From: Microglena sp. YARC
Taxonomy: Eukaryota; Chlorophyta; Chlorophyceae; Chlamydomonadales; Chlamydomonadaceae
Assembly: GCA_022414725.1 (NCBI GenBank)
Contig: CM039462.1
Coordinates: forward strand, 12,689,610 to 12,753,609
Length of the DNA: 64,000 bases
Direction of reading: 5' to 3'
This document shows positions 39,545-50,784 of this stretch, in pieces (positions within the stretch are counted from its first letter, which is position 1; each line of letters starts with the position of its first letter). The position numbers and the translations under genes are program-made. Under the pieces are notes generated by a model. That model was not told the origin of the DNA. It saw nothing but the letters and a program-made list of their open reading frames with translations, and ran no database searches.

Positions 39545-42340
39545 CAGATATAGAGAAAAACCAAACTCAGAATACCCATAGTCCTCCCGATCATAATCGG
39601 GAGCATTGTCAAACCCAACGAGCAAATGATTGAGAAAACCAAATTCGGAATACACACAGTCCTCCCGATCATAATCGGGAGCATTGACAAACCCAACAAG
39701 CGAATGATTGAGAAAACAAAACTCGGAATACACACAGTCCTCCCGATCATAATCGGGAGCACTGACAAACCCATCGAGCGAATGATTCAGAAAACATGTG
39801 CTCGGCATACCCATAGTCCTCCCGATCATAATCGGGAGCATTGTCAAACCCAACGAGCGAATGATTGAGAAAACCTAATTCGGAATACACACAGTCCTCC
39901 GATCATAATCGGGAGCACTGACAAACCCAACGAGCGAATGATTCAGAAAACATGTACTCGGCATTTTTTTTTTTTTTTTTTTTTTTTGTACTCGGCATAC
40001 CAATAGTCCTCCCGATCATAATCGGGAGCATTGTCAAACCCAACGAGCGAATGATTGAGAAAAACCAAACTCAGAATACCCATAGACCTCCCGATCATAA
40101 TCGGGAGCATTGTCGAACAAACTAGCAAATGATTGAGAAAACCAAATTCGGAATACACAGAGTCCTCCCGATCATAATCGGGAGCATTGACAAACCCAAC
40201 GAGCGAATGATTGAGAAAACCAAATTCGGAATACACACAGTCCTCGATCATAATCGGGAGCACTGACAAACCCAACGAGCGAATAATTCAGAAAACATGT
40301 ATTCGGCATTTTTTTTTTTTTTTTTTTTTTACTCGGGCATACCCATAGTCCTCCCGATCATAATCGGGAGCATTGTCAGACCCAACGAACGAATGATTGA
40401 GAATAACCAAACTCAGAATACCCACAGTCCTCCCGATCATAATCGGGAGCATTGTCAAACCCAACGAGCGAATGATTCAGAAAACATGTAAACGGCATTT
40501 TTTTTTGTACACGGCATACCCATAGTCCTCCCGATCATAATTGGGAGCATTGTCAAACCCAACTAGCAAATGATTTCGAAAACCAAATTCGGAATATACA
40601 CAGTCCTCCCGATCATAATCGGGAGCACTGACAAACCCAACGAGCGAATGATTCAGAAAACATGTACTCGGCATTTTTTTTTTTTTTTTTTTTACTCGGC
40701 ATACCCATAGTCCTTCCTATCATAATCGGGAGCATTGTCAAACCTAACGAGCGAATGATTGAGAAAAACCAAACTCAGAATACCCACAGTCCTCCCGATC
40801 ATAATCGGGAACATTGACAAACCCAACAAGCGAATGATTGAGAAAACCAAATTCGGAATACACAGAGTCCTCCCGATCATAATCGGGAGCATTGACAAAC
40901 CCAACGAGCAAATGATTGAGAAAACCAAATTCGGAATACACACAGTCCTCGATCATAATCGGGAGCACTTACAAACCTAACGAGTGAATGATTCAGAAAA
41001 CATGTACTCGGCATTTTTTTTTTTTTTTTTTTTTTTGACTCGGCATACCCATAGTCCTCCCGATCATAATCGGGAGCATTGTCAAACTCAACGAACGAAT
41101 GATTGAGAAAAACCAAACTCAGAATACCCACAGTCCTCCCGATCAAAATCGGGAGCATTGACAAACCCAACGAGCGAATGATTGAGAAAACCAAATTCGG
41201 AATACACAGAGTCCTCCCGATCATAATTGGGAGCATTGTCAAGCCCAACGAGCGAATGATTGAGAAAACTAAATTCGGAATACACACAGTCCTCCCGATC
41301 ATAATCGGGAGCACTGACAAACCTAACGAGCGAATGATTCAGAAAACATGTACTCGACATTTTTTTTTTTTTTTTTTTTTTACTCGGCATACCCATAGTC
41401 CTTCCTATCATAATCGGGAGCATTGTCAAACTTAACGAGCGAATGATTGAGAAAAACCAAACTCAGAATACCCACAGTCCTCCCGATCATAATCGGGAAC
41501 ATTGACAAACCCAACAAGCGAATGATTGAGAAAACCAAATTCGGAATACACAGAGTCCTCCCGATCATAATCGGGAGCATTGACAAACCCAACGAGCAAA
41601 TGATTAAGAAAACCAAATTCGGAATACACACAGTCCTCGATCATAATCGGGAGCACTTACAAACCTAACGAGCGTATGATTCAGAAAACATGTACACGGC
41701 ATTTTTTTTTTTTTTTTTTTTGACTCGGCATACCCATAGTCCTCCCGATCATAATCGGGAGCATTGTCAAACCCAACGAACGAATGATTGAGAAAAACCA
41801 AACTCAGAATACCCACAGTCCTCCCGATCATAATCGGGAGCATTGACAAACCCAACGAGGAAATGATTGAGAAAACCAAATTCGGAATACACAGAGTCCT
41901 CCCGATCATAATTGGGAGCATTGTCAAACCCAACGAGCGAATGATTGAGAAAACCTAATTCGGAATACACACAGTCCTCCCGATCATAATCGGGAGCACT
42001 GACAAACCTAACGAGCGAATGATTCAGAAAACATGTACTCGGCTTTTTTTTTTTCCTTTTTTTTTTTGTACTCGGCATACCCATAATCCTCCCTATCATA
42101 ATCGGGAGCATTGTCAAACCCAACGAACGAATGATTGACAAAAATCAAACTCAGAATACCCACAGTCCTCTTGATCATAATCGGGAGCATTGTCAAACCC
42201 AACGAGCGAATGATTGAGAAAAACCAAACTCAGAAAACCCACAGTCCTCCCGATCATAATCGGGAGCATTGTCAAACCCAACGCGCGAATGATTGAGAAA
42301 ACCAAACTCGGAATACACACAGTCCTCCCGATCATAAAAA
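39545..42340 (-). repeat. Hairpin satellite array, right arm
   Basis: About 33 monomers in inverse orientation to the left arm, same hairpin. Poly-T tracts at about 39,965, 40,310, 40,497, 40,673, 41,013, 41,360, 41,701 and 42,044 are mostly 340-347 bases apart, so four monomers plus a homopolymer form a higher-order unit. Confidence 0.92.
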
Positions 42341-43600
42341 AATCAATCCTAAAACCTGTCAAAGAAAACTTGATCCACCGAATGCCTAGACGGAACAGGC
42401 AAAAGGGCTAAATTCTTCTGGGCTGTGACATTTCATCAGTCATGCTATGCAAGTCAAGCAGGCCTCAACTACACATCTTTGCTTTACCTATTGCAGTACT
42501 GGGCCACTAAAACAAACCTAGTAAATAGGTAGGTGGCCGAGGTGGGCAAGAACACAGTAAAATAGAAGAACTGCAGGTGTACATGATCCATATGTCAGTG
42601 TCATGTAAAGTACCAATCACAACATAAACACCCAACCACACTCCCGGCAAAGATTAACCAATAAACAAGGCAACCTGTTGGCAAGCAGTAACTTGGTCAA
42701 CACAGGCACAAGGCAGCTAAGTCTGGGCTACAATTGCAGTCTACCACTACAATGCAATTCATAACCAAACCAGACGCTATGGAAATCTTGGAACGGTAGC
42801 TAAGGATGCATGCCATATGGGTATGCAGTACTGTCCGCCATTACTCTGACGCAGGTGCAAGCGGGTAACCATCATGCAGGTAGGCAGGCCTCAGGAAGGT
42901 GCAGGCGGGTGCAGAGCTGTTCGCCAGTACTCCGGCGCAGGTGCTGGCCCGGCGCGTGTCCTGGTCTGGTCTGGCAGGTGCAGGCGGGTAACCGCCATGC
43001 AGGTAGGCAGACCTATCCAGTGCTCCGAGCGCCAGTGCTCCTGGCTATCTGCCCAGCATCCACCAGAGAAGGTGCTAGGCAGGACAGTGACAGTGAAATG
43101 CATTGCGCAAAGGGTGCGAGAATTAGAAGCAACTCGGGGGTTATTCACAACCACCCGGTGCTAATGCAGATGCGCAGCAAGGCGATGCAGAAAGCGAAAG
43201 GCAAAGCAGCAGATCATGAGAACAGAGCTGAAGTGAATTCCCATAGCAGTGAAATGCATTGCGCAAAAGGTGCGAGAATTAGGTGCAACTCGGGACCATG
43301 CAGGGCCATCCGGTGCTAATGCGGATGCGCAGCAAAGCAATGCAGGATGCGAAAGGCAATTTGCGCAAGGCATGAAAGGAGGTGAAAGCGCAAGGCATTA
43401 AAAGAGGTGAAAGCGCAAGGCATGAAGCAAAGCCTTACCGACTTATCAAAACAGTCTTTCATGCATGCGCAGCAAGGGGGGGCCCGGCAAGGGGGGTCAA
43501 TCAATGCACATCAAGGGGTCATGCAAAGGGGTCAAGCTGCCAGAGAAGGTGCTGGGCATGGCAATCAATGCACAGCAAGGAGTCATGCAAAGGGGTCAAG
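42341..43600. repeat. Degenerate repeats in the right part of the element
   Basis: GGTAACCATCATGCAGGTAG-type segments repeat at 42,866 and 42,989; CAGTGAAATGCATTGCGCAA repeats at 43,091 and 43,249; GTCATGCAAAGGGGTCAAGC repeats at 43,518 and 43,581. No complete gene. Confidence 0.55.
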
Positions 43601-43745
43601 CTGCCAATCCATTGAGAAGGACACCAAGGCAGAGGCTGTGCAATCGGATGGAGACAATGTAGACATTGCTAAGGAGGAGGAGATGGAGGAGGAGGAAGAT
43701 GGGGATGGGGGCATGGAGGAGGAGATTCTAGTGCAGCGATTGTAC
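43600..43745 (+). repeat. Inverted copy of the transposase-like gene's 3' end
   Basis: Encodes DTKAEAVQSDGDNVDIAKEE in plus orientation, matching DTRAEAVQSEGDNADIAEEE at 34,300-34,390 in minus orientation. It shows that both ends of the element carry the same terminal coding segment facing outward. Confidence 0.75.
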
Positions 43746-44029
43746 AGGCGCTGTTGTTACCCAACAAGTTAGCATTGGCCCTCTTTCTACAACGTGATAG
43801 CCTGTCATAAGTACTAAGTTGCACTTTCGAACTGTTGAGTTGTGAGTTGTGAGATAAATAATTATGAGCAATGCGTTCAAGACTTTGTAAACAGCTTTCA
43901 CCTTCCTCTTGACTGTCCTCTACAATTGATTTTGTATTGGAATACTTCGAAGGAACTTTCTCTCTCTCCAAACGAGCAAATCAATGTTACAATTGAAATT
44001 GAAGGGAATAGTCTCTTTCTCCGGAATGC

Positions 44030-44220
44030 AACAAAACAATCTTACATAATAAATTGTAAGATATTTTCGTAAAATACACCAAAAAAGCAAAATCAATCAA
44101 TTTGCGAAAACGATCTTACAAAATAAATTGTAAGATATTTTCGTAAAATACACCAAAAAAGCAAAACCAATTAATTTGCGAAAACGATCTTACAATATTT
44201 ATCGTAAGATTTCAGTAAAA
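44030..44220. repeat. Right subterminal palindromes
   Basis: ATCTTACATAATAAATTGTA, ATCTTACAAAATAAATTGTA and ATCTTACAATATTTATCGTA, each followed by AGAT, spaced about 70 bases. They mirror the three at the left end. Confidence 0.75.
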
Positions 44221-44253
44221 TAAAAAATCCGTTCGGAAGCAGGAACGCCCATT

Positions 44254-44891
44254 ACACGTCACCTTTCACCGATGCGAGCGTTTGCTGTCAGCCAGCTCGC
44301 GACACGAACCTCCGGGCATCGTGTGGTTTCGCATGTCCGGGTAGCTCGCGACACAATCCTCCGGCCAGCATGTGGTTTCGCATGTCCGGGCAGCTCGTGA
44401 CACGAACCTCCGGGCAGCTCGCGACACGAACCTCCGGGCATGCCCCATGCAACCCCATGGTACACACCGCATGCCCCATGCAACCCCATGCCCCATGCAA
44501 CCCCATGCATCATGCAACCCCATGGCACACACCGCATGCCCCATGAAACCCCATGGCACACACCGCATGCCCCATGCAACCCCATGCCCCATGCAACCCC
44601 ATGCATCATGCAACCCCATGCATCATGCAACCCCATGGCACACACCGCATGCCCCATGCAACCCCATGCATCATGCAACCCCATGCAACCCCATGCCCCA
44701 TGCAACCCCATGCATCATGCAACCCCATGCAACCCCATGCCCCATGCAACCCCATGCCTCATGCAACCCCATGGTAAACACAGCATGCCCCATGGTACAC
44801 ACAGCATGCCCCATGCAACCCCGTGGTACACACAACATGCCCCATGCAACCTAAAGACCTCAAATGCCGGGCTTCGCCCCTACACGAAACG
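44254..44891. repeat. Flank continuation and 31-bp satellite array 5
   Basis: ACACGTCACCTTTCACCGAT resumes the sequence seen uninterrupted at 27,970; CGACACGAACCTCCGGGCA repeats follow, then about 13 satellite units rich in the variant CATGCATCATGCAACCCC, then the CTCAAATGCCGGGCTTCGCC block. Confidence 0.88.
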
Positions 44892-45080
44892 TAAATCTAT
44901 CTATCACTCTTCTTCACGTGCGTGTGCGTGCGTTTGCATTATCGCATGCATTCGGTCGAGTGTAGAATGATCAATGAATCAATGAATCCAGTCTCATGCA
45001 TGTGAACTGTGGGCTTTAGCTTCCGGAGTATTGTTTACAATCGTGATGGCATGCCAGGCGGCAAGCGAGGTATAAGAATG

Positions 45081-45266
45081 GAAAGGGCGACAGTACCTCA
45101 GGGTACTGCCGCCGGTAGGTGCCGGCCCTAACGGGTGGAGGCACTACTATGGAAGCTTCCAGGCGGAAGGCCTGGAGCCCCAAGAAACTCTAGCTGAGCC
45201 GGGAGAACCGGTCAATAACATCCCCCCAATTCCTGGTATTCTTGATATACAAGAATTTCTGGAATT
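45081..45266 (+). ncRNA. Candidate structured RNA: run of hairpins
   Basis: Successive stems: CAGTACC-TCAG-GGTACTG (45,091-45,108); GCCGG-TAGGTG-CCGGC (45,111-45,126); CCAGGC-GGAA-GGCCTGG region (45,158-45,175); CCGG-GAGAA-CCGG (about 45,199-45,211); and a long AATTCC...ATTCTTG-ATATA-CAAGAAT...GGAATT stem (45,228-45,266). No frame is convincing across it. Five stems in 180 bases is more than chance would give, but no known RNA class is recognised, and strand is undetermined. Confidence 0.4.
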
Positions 45267-45421
45267 AGGAGGTTCTAGGGAAGGGAGGCTAGAGTGAAAA
45301 TAAACATTGGTGCACATGGAAGCACAATGGGAAAGACCATACTGAGTCAAAGAGTGATGCTTGGCTTGTAAGGCATGTGCGAGTACACTCAGATGAGACC
45401 AGGGACCAGTGGCAGTACAGG

Positions 45422-47158
45422 TCATCTATTATCAAAATAGGACTGAATTCCAGCTTGTGGAGCTGCCAGGAAGGTACAGCCAATGTTCAGGCATAGGAGA
45501 ATCTGGGTGGCAATCAGGTGCTTGGCCATATGATGGGTCATGGTGTAGGGATCCAGGTACCATGGGTCATCAGGGAGGTCGTTGTCCGGGTGATCAAACT
45601 CTGATGGCTGATACAGATTGGTGGTGTAGAGGCCGCTGTTTGATGAGACGGTGCACCTCAGGCCAATGGTGTAACATATCATGCCATCTCCATGCTGGTA
45701 GGGCAGTTCAATCTGTGCAGTACAGGAATCAGTGTGGATTTGTATGTCATCATCATAAGCGCAGATGGCAGGGGCACTGATGAGGTTGAAGGAGTTAGAC
45801 ACGGGCACAAGGAGGACATCTAGAAGTGTCACCACAAGTCCTATACCTTGAAGTACTGCTGTGCCAGAGTAGGAACATGTGACTGGTGTTGTGGATCCTG
45901 GTGGGATGATTGATACGGGAGGGTATAGGGGTGTTACCCTAATGAGGCAATCAGCATTGGAGGTCATGTGATAGATGGTGTATGTAGTCAAACACCAGTG
46001 ACCATGGAAACAAGTAGATAGGTCACTGGGGGGGGTGGTATCAGTGGTATCAGATTTCTCACCAGTGGTATCTTCATCTCCAGAGTTGTCTCCAGAGCTG
46101 TCTGGTGGGGATTCCATAACGGGGGTCTTCATGCAGGGGTTTGGACAGGCTGGATCAAGGTGCCCATATCCATGGCACATTGTACAGACTGTGTCAGAAG
46201 GGGCCACTGGGGTTGATAAGAAGCACTGCTTCCCATAGTGTCCTCTGCCACTGCAGTTGACACAGACCTTGGTCAGCTTATCGTCGTGGACTGGGAGGGA
46301 CGGGCCGCTTGGTCTCTGGCAGCTTGTGCACTGGCCTTCATGGTGCTTGGATCCACCACAGTTTGCACAGTTGTGGACCGTTGACGCGTAAGGCGAGAGG
46401 TTTGCACAGTAAAAGGCGGTATGGCCGAATCCTGTGCATATGGTGCACTGCGAAGAACCGGGTGGCCACATACCTTGCTGAGGGTTTTGGCGTCCGTGAA
46501 AGGGCAGTGCTTGGTTGTCGAGTTGGACGTGGATACCGAATGCACTGAGCGCTGGGATGGCCCTGCTCACCAGGTCCATAGTTACTGCAGCATCCTGGAA
46601 AGCTCAGATATCGGATGGCTCCCCGTCCGAGGTTGGCGAGGGTGGTGCAGTAGACTCGTTGTCGGCAGACGAGGACGTAGAGGGCTGGTGAACTGGGGTA
46701 GGAGGAGCGATGGCAGCATCCTGGGCAGAGGCTGGGTAGTCGCAGAGAGGTGTTGTTAGTGGATTATATGAGTCGTAGTAGGGGTTTACACCTTTTTGAA
46801 TGGACGGTTTTAAGTAAAATCCCTGGCCCCAATCCTGCCGAATGTAGCGCGTTGTTGGTACGCGCGTCTATTAGAGCAGATAGGGCTGCGTTGTTGGTAC
46901 GCGCGTCTATTAGAGCAGATATGGCTGGAGGGCAGTTGTCCAGAATGTGGTTCATAGACATGTAGTTGGATACAGGTGTGATTCTGCTGTTATGGGGTAG
47001 TTAGATCCATCTGATGGTTCATCTATGGGCTGGTAGTCTAAATCAGCATCGATTACTGAGAAAACTGATGATCTGACGAGCAGGGGTGCGACAAGGTTTG
47101 TGTACCAGTCGACGAATATATCGGTACCACCCTTACCATCATTTGGCGCTTGGGACAT
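45422..47158 (-). pseudogene. Ty1/copia-type Gag with zinc knuckles and degenerate protease
   Basis: Start at ATG 47,158 (MSQAPNDGKGGTDIFVDWYT), with shifts at about 46,960 and 46,760, then an open 385-codon frame from ATG 46,579. Four Cys-rich knuckles: CTICTGFGHTAFYC, CANCGGSKHHEGQC, CVNCSGRGHYGKQC, CTMCHGYGHLDPAC. Next a copia-like protease/pre-integrase layout (YHMTSNADCLIRV; LLDVLLVPVSNSFNLIS), but the catalytic Asp-Ser-Gly triad is replaced by LTTYTI. Integrase and reverse transcriptase are absent. A dead or domesticated Gag. Confidence 0.72.
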
Positions 47159-47269
47159 GGCGATGGCTTGGGTTGATGGTGCGAGGGTGATGAACAGAAT
47201 TAGGGGAGATGGAAATAGGATAATTTGATATCCTGGATAGGGATAGGAAGAAGACGGGTATAGAGATCA

Positions 47270-47930
47270 GGCAGGAAGGGTGGGGGGGGGGTGGGGGGGG
47301 GCTTTGGGCAGGATATTTGGCTTGCGGGGCCAGAGAGGTAAGGTGACGTCGGGATTAGGGAGAAGGGAATTGATGGCGTGACGCAGTGGGGTGGTTGGTG
47401 TTCCGCAGGGGGGGGGGGGGGGGGGGGGCTTTGGGCAGGAGATTTGGCTTGCGGGGCCAGAGAGGTAAGGTGACGTCGGGATTAGGGAGAAGGGAATTGA
47501 TGGCGTGACGCAGTGGGGTGGTTGGTGTTCCGCAGGGGGGGGGGGGAGGTGTTCCGCAGGGGGGTGGTTGGTGTTCCGCAGGGGTGGTGGTGTTCCGCAG
47601 GGGTGTTCCGCAGGGGGTGGTTGGTGTTCCGCAGGGGGTGGTTGGTGTTCCGCAGGGGGGGGGTGTTCCGCAGGGGGGTGGTTGGTGTTCCGCAGGGGGG
47701 GTGGTGTTCCGCAGGGGGTGGTTGGTGTTCTGCAGGGGGGGGGGGGGTGTTCCGCAGGGATGTTCCGCAGGGGGGTGGTTGGTGTTCCGCAGGGGGGTGG
47801 TTGGTGTTCCGCATGGGGGTGGTTGGTGTTCCGCAGGGGGGTGGTTGGTGTTCCGCAGGGGGGTGGTTGGTGTTCCGCAGGGGGGGGGTGGTGTTCCGCA
47901 GAGGGGGGGGGGGGGGTGCGGAGCAACGTA
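47270..47930. repeat. Minisatellite GGTTGGTGTTCCGCAGGGG
   Basis: A unit of about 20 bases with variable G-runs repeats some 20 times from about 47,515; two longer copies of GGCCAGAGAGGTAAGGTGAC precede it. Stop-free frames across it are artefacts of the repeat. Confidence 0.88.
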
Positions 47931-47934
47931 CTTG

Positions 47935-48115
47935 CGGGTTCTTGGGTAGACTCAGAGAGGGGTTTGTTGCGGGGCAACTTACTGGCGGTCTAGCGGAATC
48001 TTGGGTATAGACGCAGAGAGGGGTTTGTTGCCGGGACAACGTACTTGCGGTCCAGCGGGGTCTTGGGTATAGACGCAGAGAGGGGTTTGTTGCCGGGGCA
48101 ACGTACTTGCGGACT
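47935..48115. repeat. Tandem repeat of about 60 bp
   Basis: Three units of CGCAGAGAGGGGTTTGTTGC followed by GGGACAACGTACTTGCGG. Confidence 0.75.
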
Positions 48116-48174
48116 AAGAACAATATCAGAGGCTATCGATGACTTTAGACATTACATTGTGGCTGGCATCATAA

Positions 48175-48685
48175 ATACGGTGTATGCAACTAAATGAAAC
48201 AAATTTGGTGTATACAAACTCGATAAATCAAATTTTGTGTATGCAACTAAATGAAACAAATTTGGTGTACTCAACCAAATGAAACAAATTTTGTGTATGC
48301 AACTAAATGAAACAAATTTAGTGTATGCAACCAAATGACACAAATTTGGTGTACACAAACTCTCGATAAATCAAATTTTGTGTATGCAAGTAAATGAAAC
48401 AAATTTGGTGTATACAAACTCAATAAATCAAATTTTGTGTATGCAACTAAATGAAACAAATTTGGTGTATACAAACTCAATAAATCATTTTTTGTGTATT
48501 CAACCAAATGAAACAAATTTGGTGTATTCAACCAAATGAAACAAATTTGGTGTATACAAACACAATAAATCAAATTTAGTGTATGCAACCAAATGACACA
48601 AATTTTGTGTATACTAACTCAATAAATCAATTTTTGTGTATGCAACTAAATGAAACAAATTTGGTGTACACAAATTCAATAATCA
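48175..48685. repeat. AT-rich tandem repeat, unit about 28 bp
   Basis: AAATGAAACAAATTTGGTGT alternates with CTCAATAAATCAAATTTTGT for about 18 units. Confidence 0.85.
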
Positions 48686-48969
48686 AATTTTTTATCATTC
48701 AGGTATATACCAAATTTTATCATTCAGGTATATACCATACGATGATACCATACCATATATATCATTCAGGTATCATAGTCTAAACCCAGAGGCTGAATAC
48801 CTGAATGATCATCGTCAATCATCGTCATGACTGTAATATCAATGGTTTCATGACTGTAATATCAATGGTTTCGTGTAGGGGCGAAGCCCGGCATTTGAGG
48901 TCCTGTATATTCATGTGTTCTTGACCTCCGCACATGGGCTAGTGCGGACACAGGTTGTGTTGCAAAATA

Positions 48970-49134
48970 TTATTGACGGATCCTCTCCCACCCCTTGACC
49001 GCATCCGCATTCTCCTTCACGAACGCCACCCAGGTGTCGCTGCGCATGAAGGCAGCGCACACTTGCAGGTCCAGCAGATCGTCGACCGGCTCCCAGGTGT
49101 CGTCCTCGGCAGTGTAAGGGTCATTCCACCGCAC
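48970..49134 (-). CDS. Chromodomain exon
   Basis: Acceptor GTTGTGCGCAG precedes an open exon VRWNDPYTAEDDTWEPVDDL to a stop at 48,970. The W-x-x-x-x-x-x-x-DTWEP pattern is the chromodomain core, and GWERIRQ ends it. Chromodomains bind methylated histone tails; those ending retroelement integrases guide insertion. No integrase lies upstream, so origin is open. Confidence 0.65.
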   Translation of the reverse strand: MRWNDPYTAEDDTWEPVDDLLDLQVCAAFMRSDTWVAFVKENADAVKGWERIRQ

Positions 49135-49189
49135 CTGCGCACAACGTGAATAATGTGTGTCAATCATGCAGTTAGTCAGTCAGTCAGTC

Positions 49190-49790
49190 CACAACCTATG
49201 AATTTGACAAGGGCACAACCCTGTTTGAAGACACATCTCACTGCACCAGTCATCCTACAAGTAGGGCTGACAATTGCCAATGAATTCGTCAATTCAAACA
49301 TAAGTTTATGCCAAGGCATCATCCATTAATTGATTCAGTGTGACCATACACAAGTGCTTGACATGACAGTAACATTACAATCAAGAACAACCTATGAATT
49401 TGACAAGGCACAACCCTGTTTGAAGACACATCTCACTGCACCAGTCATCCTACAAGTAGGGCTGACAATTGCCAATGAATTCGTCAATTCAAACATAAGT
49501 TTATGCCAAGGCATCATCCATTAATTGATTCAGTATGACCATACACAAGTGCTTGACATGACAGTAACATTACAATCAAGAACAACCTATGAATTTGACA
49601 AGGCACAACCCTGTTTGAAGACACATCTCACTGCACCAGTCATCCTACAAGTAGGGCTGACAATTGCCAATGAATTCGTCAATTCAAACATAAGTTTATG
49701 CCAAGGCATCATCCATTAATTGGATCAGTATGACCATACACAAGTGCTTGATATGACAGTAACATAACAATCAAGAACAACCTAATTTTT
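49190..49790 (+). repeat. 195-bp satellite array 2
   Basis: About three units, nearly identical to 28,403-29,230 and with the same 64-codon frame. Followed by the same T-run, CAGTCAGTCAAATAAATTCT, solo family B end and orphan exon, so the whole block 28.4-30.4 kb is duplicated here. Confidence 0.9.
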
Positions 49791-49884
49791 TTTTTATTGC
49801 AACGTCAGTAAGTCAGTCAGTCAAATAAATTCTGAGTAGAAATTTCAAAAAATCCGCCGGGAGGCAGAAACGCCCATTACTTAC

Positions 49885-50043
49885 TCGGAACATTGGGATG
49901 TAGAGGTAGTGAGGCTCCACCACACCAACGCAATCACTCCCAAACACCATCTTCACATCCACAATGCTGTGGACTTGTAATCTAGAATCATCTCTGAAAA
50001 AGTTGGCGTGCCGACCTTTGCAAGATCGTCGAATAATATCCAC
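49885..50043 (-). CDS. Orphan 53-codon exon, copy 2
   Basis: Same exon and splice borders as 29,327-29,485 (start VDIIRRSCKGRHANFFRDDS, donor GTAAGT). Both copies keep the frame. Confidence 0.45.
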
Positions 50044-50089
50044 CTGCAGCACCCAATGAATTGAATTGAATTGAAAACTGTGTGTGGTG

Positions 50090-50710
50090 ATGCAACCCCA
50101 TGCCTCATGCAACCCCATGGCACACACCGCATGCCCATGCAACCCCATGGCACACACCGCATGCCCATACAACCCCATGGCACACACCGCATGCCCCATG
50201 CAACCCCATGGTAAACACAGCATGCCCCATGCAACCCCATGGCACAAACCGCATGCCCCATGCAACCCCATGGCACACACCGCATGCCCATGCATCCCCA
50301 TGGCACACACCGCATGCCCATACAACCCCATGGCACACACCGCATGCCCCATGCAACCCCATGGCACACACCGCATGCCCCATGCAACCCCATGGTAAAC
50401 ACAGCATGCCCATGCAACCCATGGCACACACCGCATGCCCATACAACCCCATGGCACACACCGCATTGCCCCATGCAACCCCATGGCACACACCGCATTG
50501 CCCCATGCAACCCATGGTAAACACAGCATGCCCATGCAACCCCATGGCACACACCGCATGCCCATGCACCCCCATGCAACCTCATAGTAAACACAGCATG
50601 CCCCATGGTACACACCGCCTGCCCCATGCAACCCCATGCAACCTCATGGTAAACACAGCATGCCCCATGGTACACACCGCATGCCCATGCAACCCCATGG
50701 TAAACAACAG
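50090..50710. repeat. 31-bp satellite array 6
   Basis: About 20 units of ATGGCACACACCGCATGCCC with more CATGCCCATAC variants than array 3. Confidence 0.9.
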
Positions 50711-50784
50711 TAAAACTCTGTGTAGTGTAGCAGCAAGGTAAGAAAAACGCAATAAAACTCACGCTGACTACCAGTGACGATGAC

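Larger units (their letters stand above)
33852..44253. mobile_element. 10.4-kb terminal-inverted-repeat element with spliced transposase-like gene
   Basis: Perfect 29-bp inverted ends (AATGGGCGTTCCTGCTTCCG...; the right end is its reverse complement). The host sequence ACAC is present on both sides (33,848-33,851 and 44,254-44,257) and only once in the paralogous empty site at 27,970, so this is an insertion with 4-bp duplication. Inside each end are three short palindromes of type TCTTACAA...TTGTAAGA. The interior holds a spliced minus-strand gene, an inverted pair of hairpin satellite arrays, and inverted copies of gene segments, giving a fold-back layout. The superfamily is not identified with certainty. 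Confidence 0.82.

Noticed and set aside
36950..42340. CRISPR-like array
   Set aside because: Repeats are regularly spaced hairpins, but the spacers are also near-identical to each other, and there are no cas genes; it is a satellite.
45081..45266. tRNA or hammerhead ribozyme
   Set aside because: No cloverleaf with T-loop consensus and no CUGANGA/GAAA core could be found; left as an unclassified structured segment.
47482..48123. Proline- or glycine-rich proteins in the GGTTGGTGTTCCGCAGG repeat
   Set aside because: Pure minisatellite translation with equal frames on both strands.
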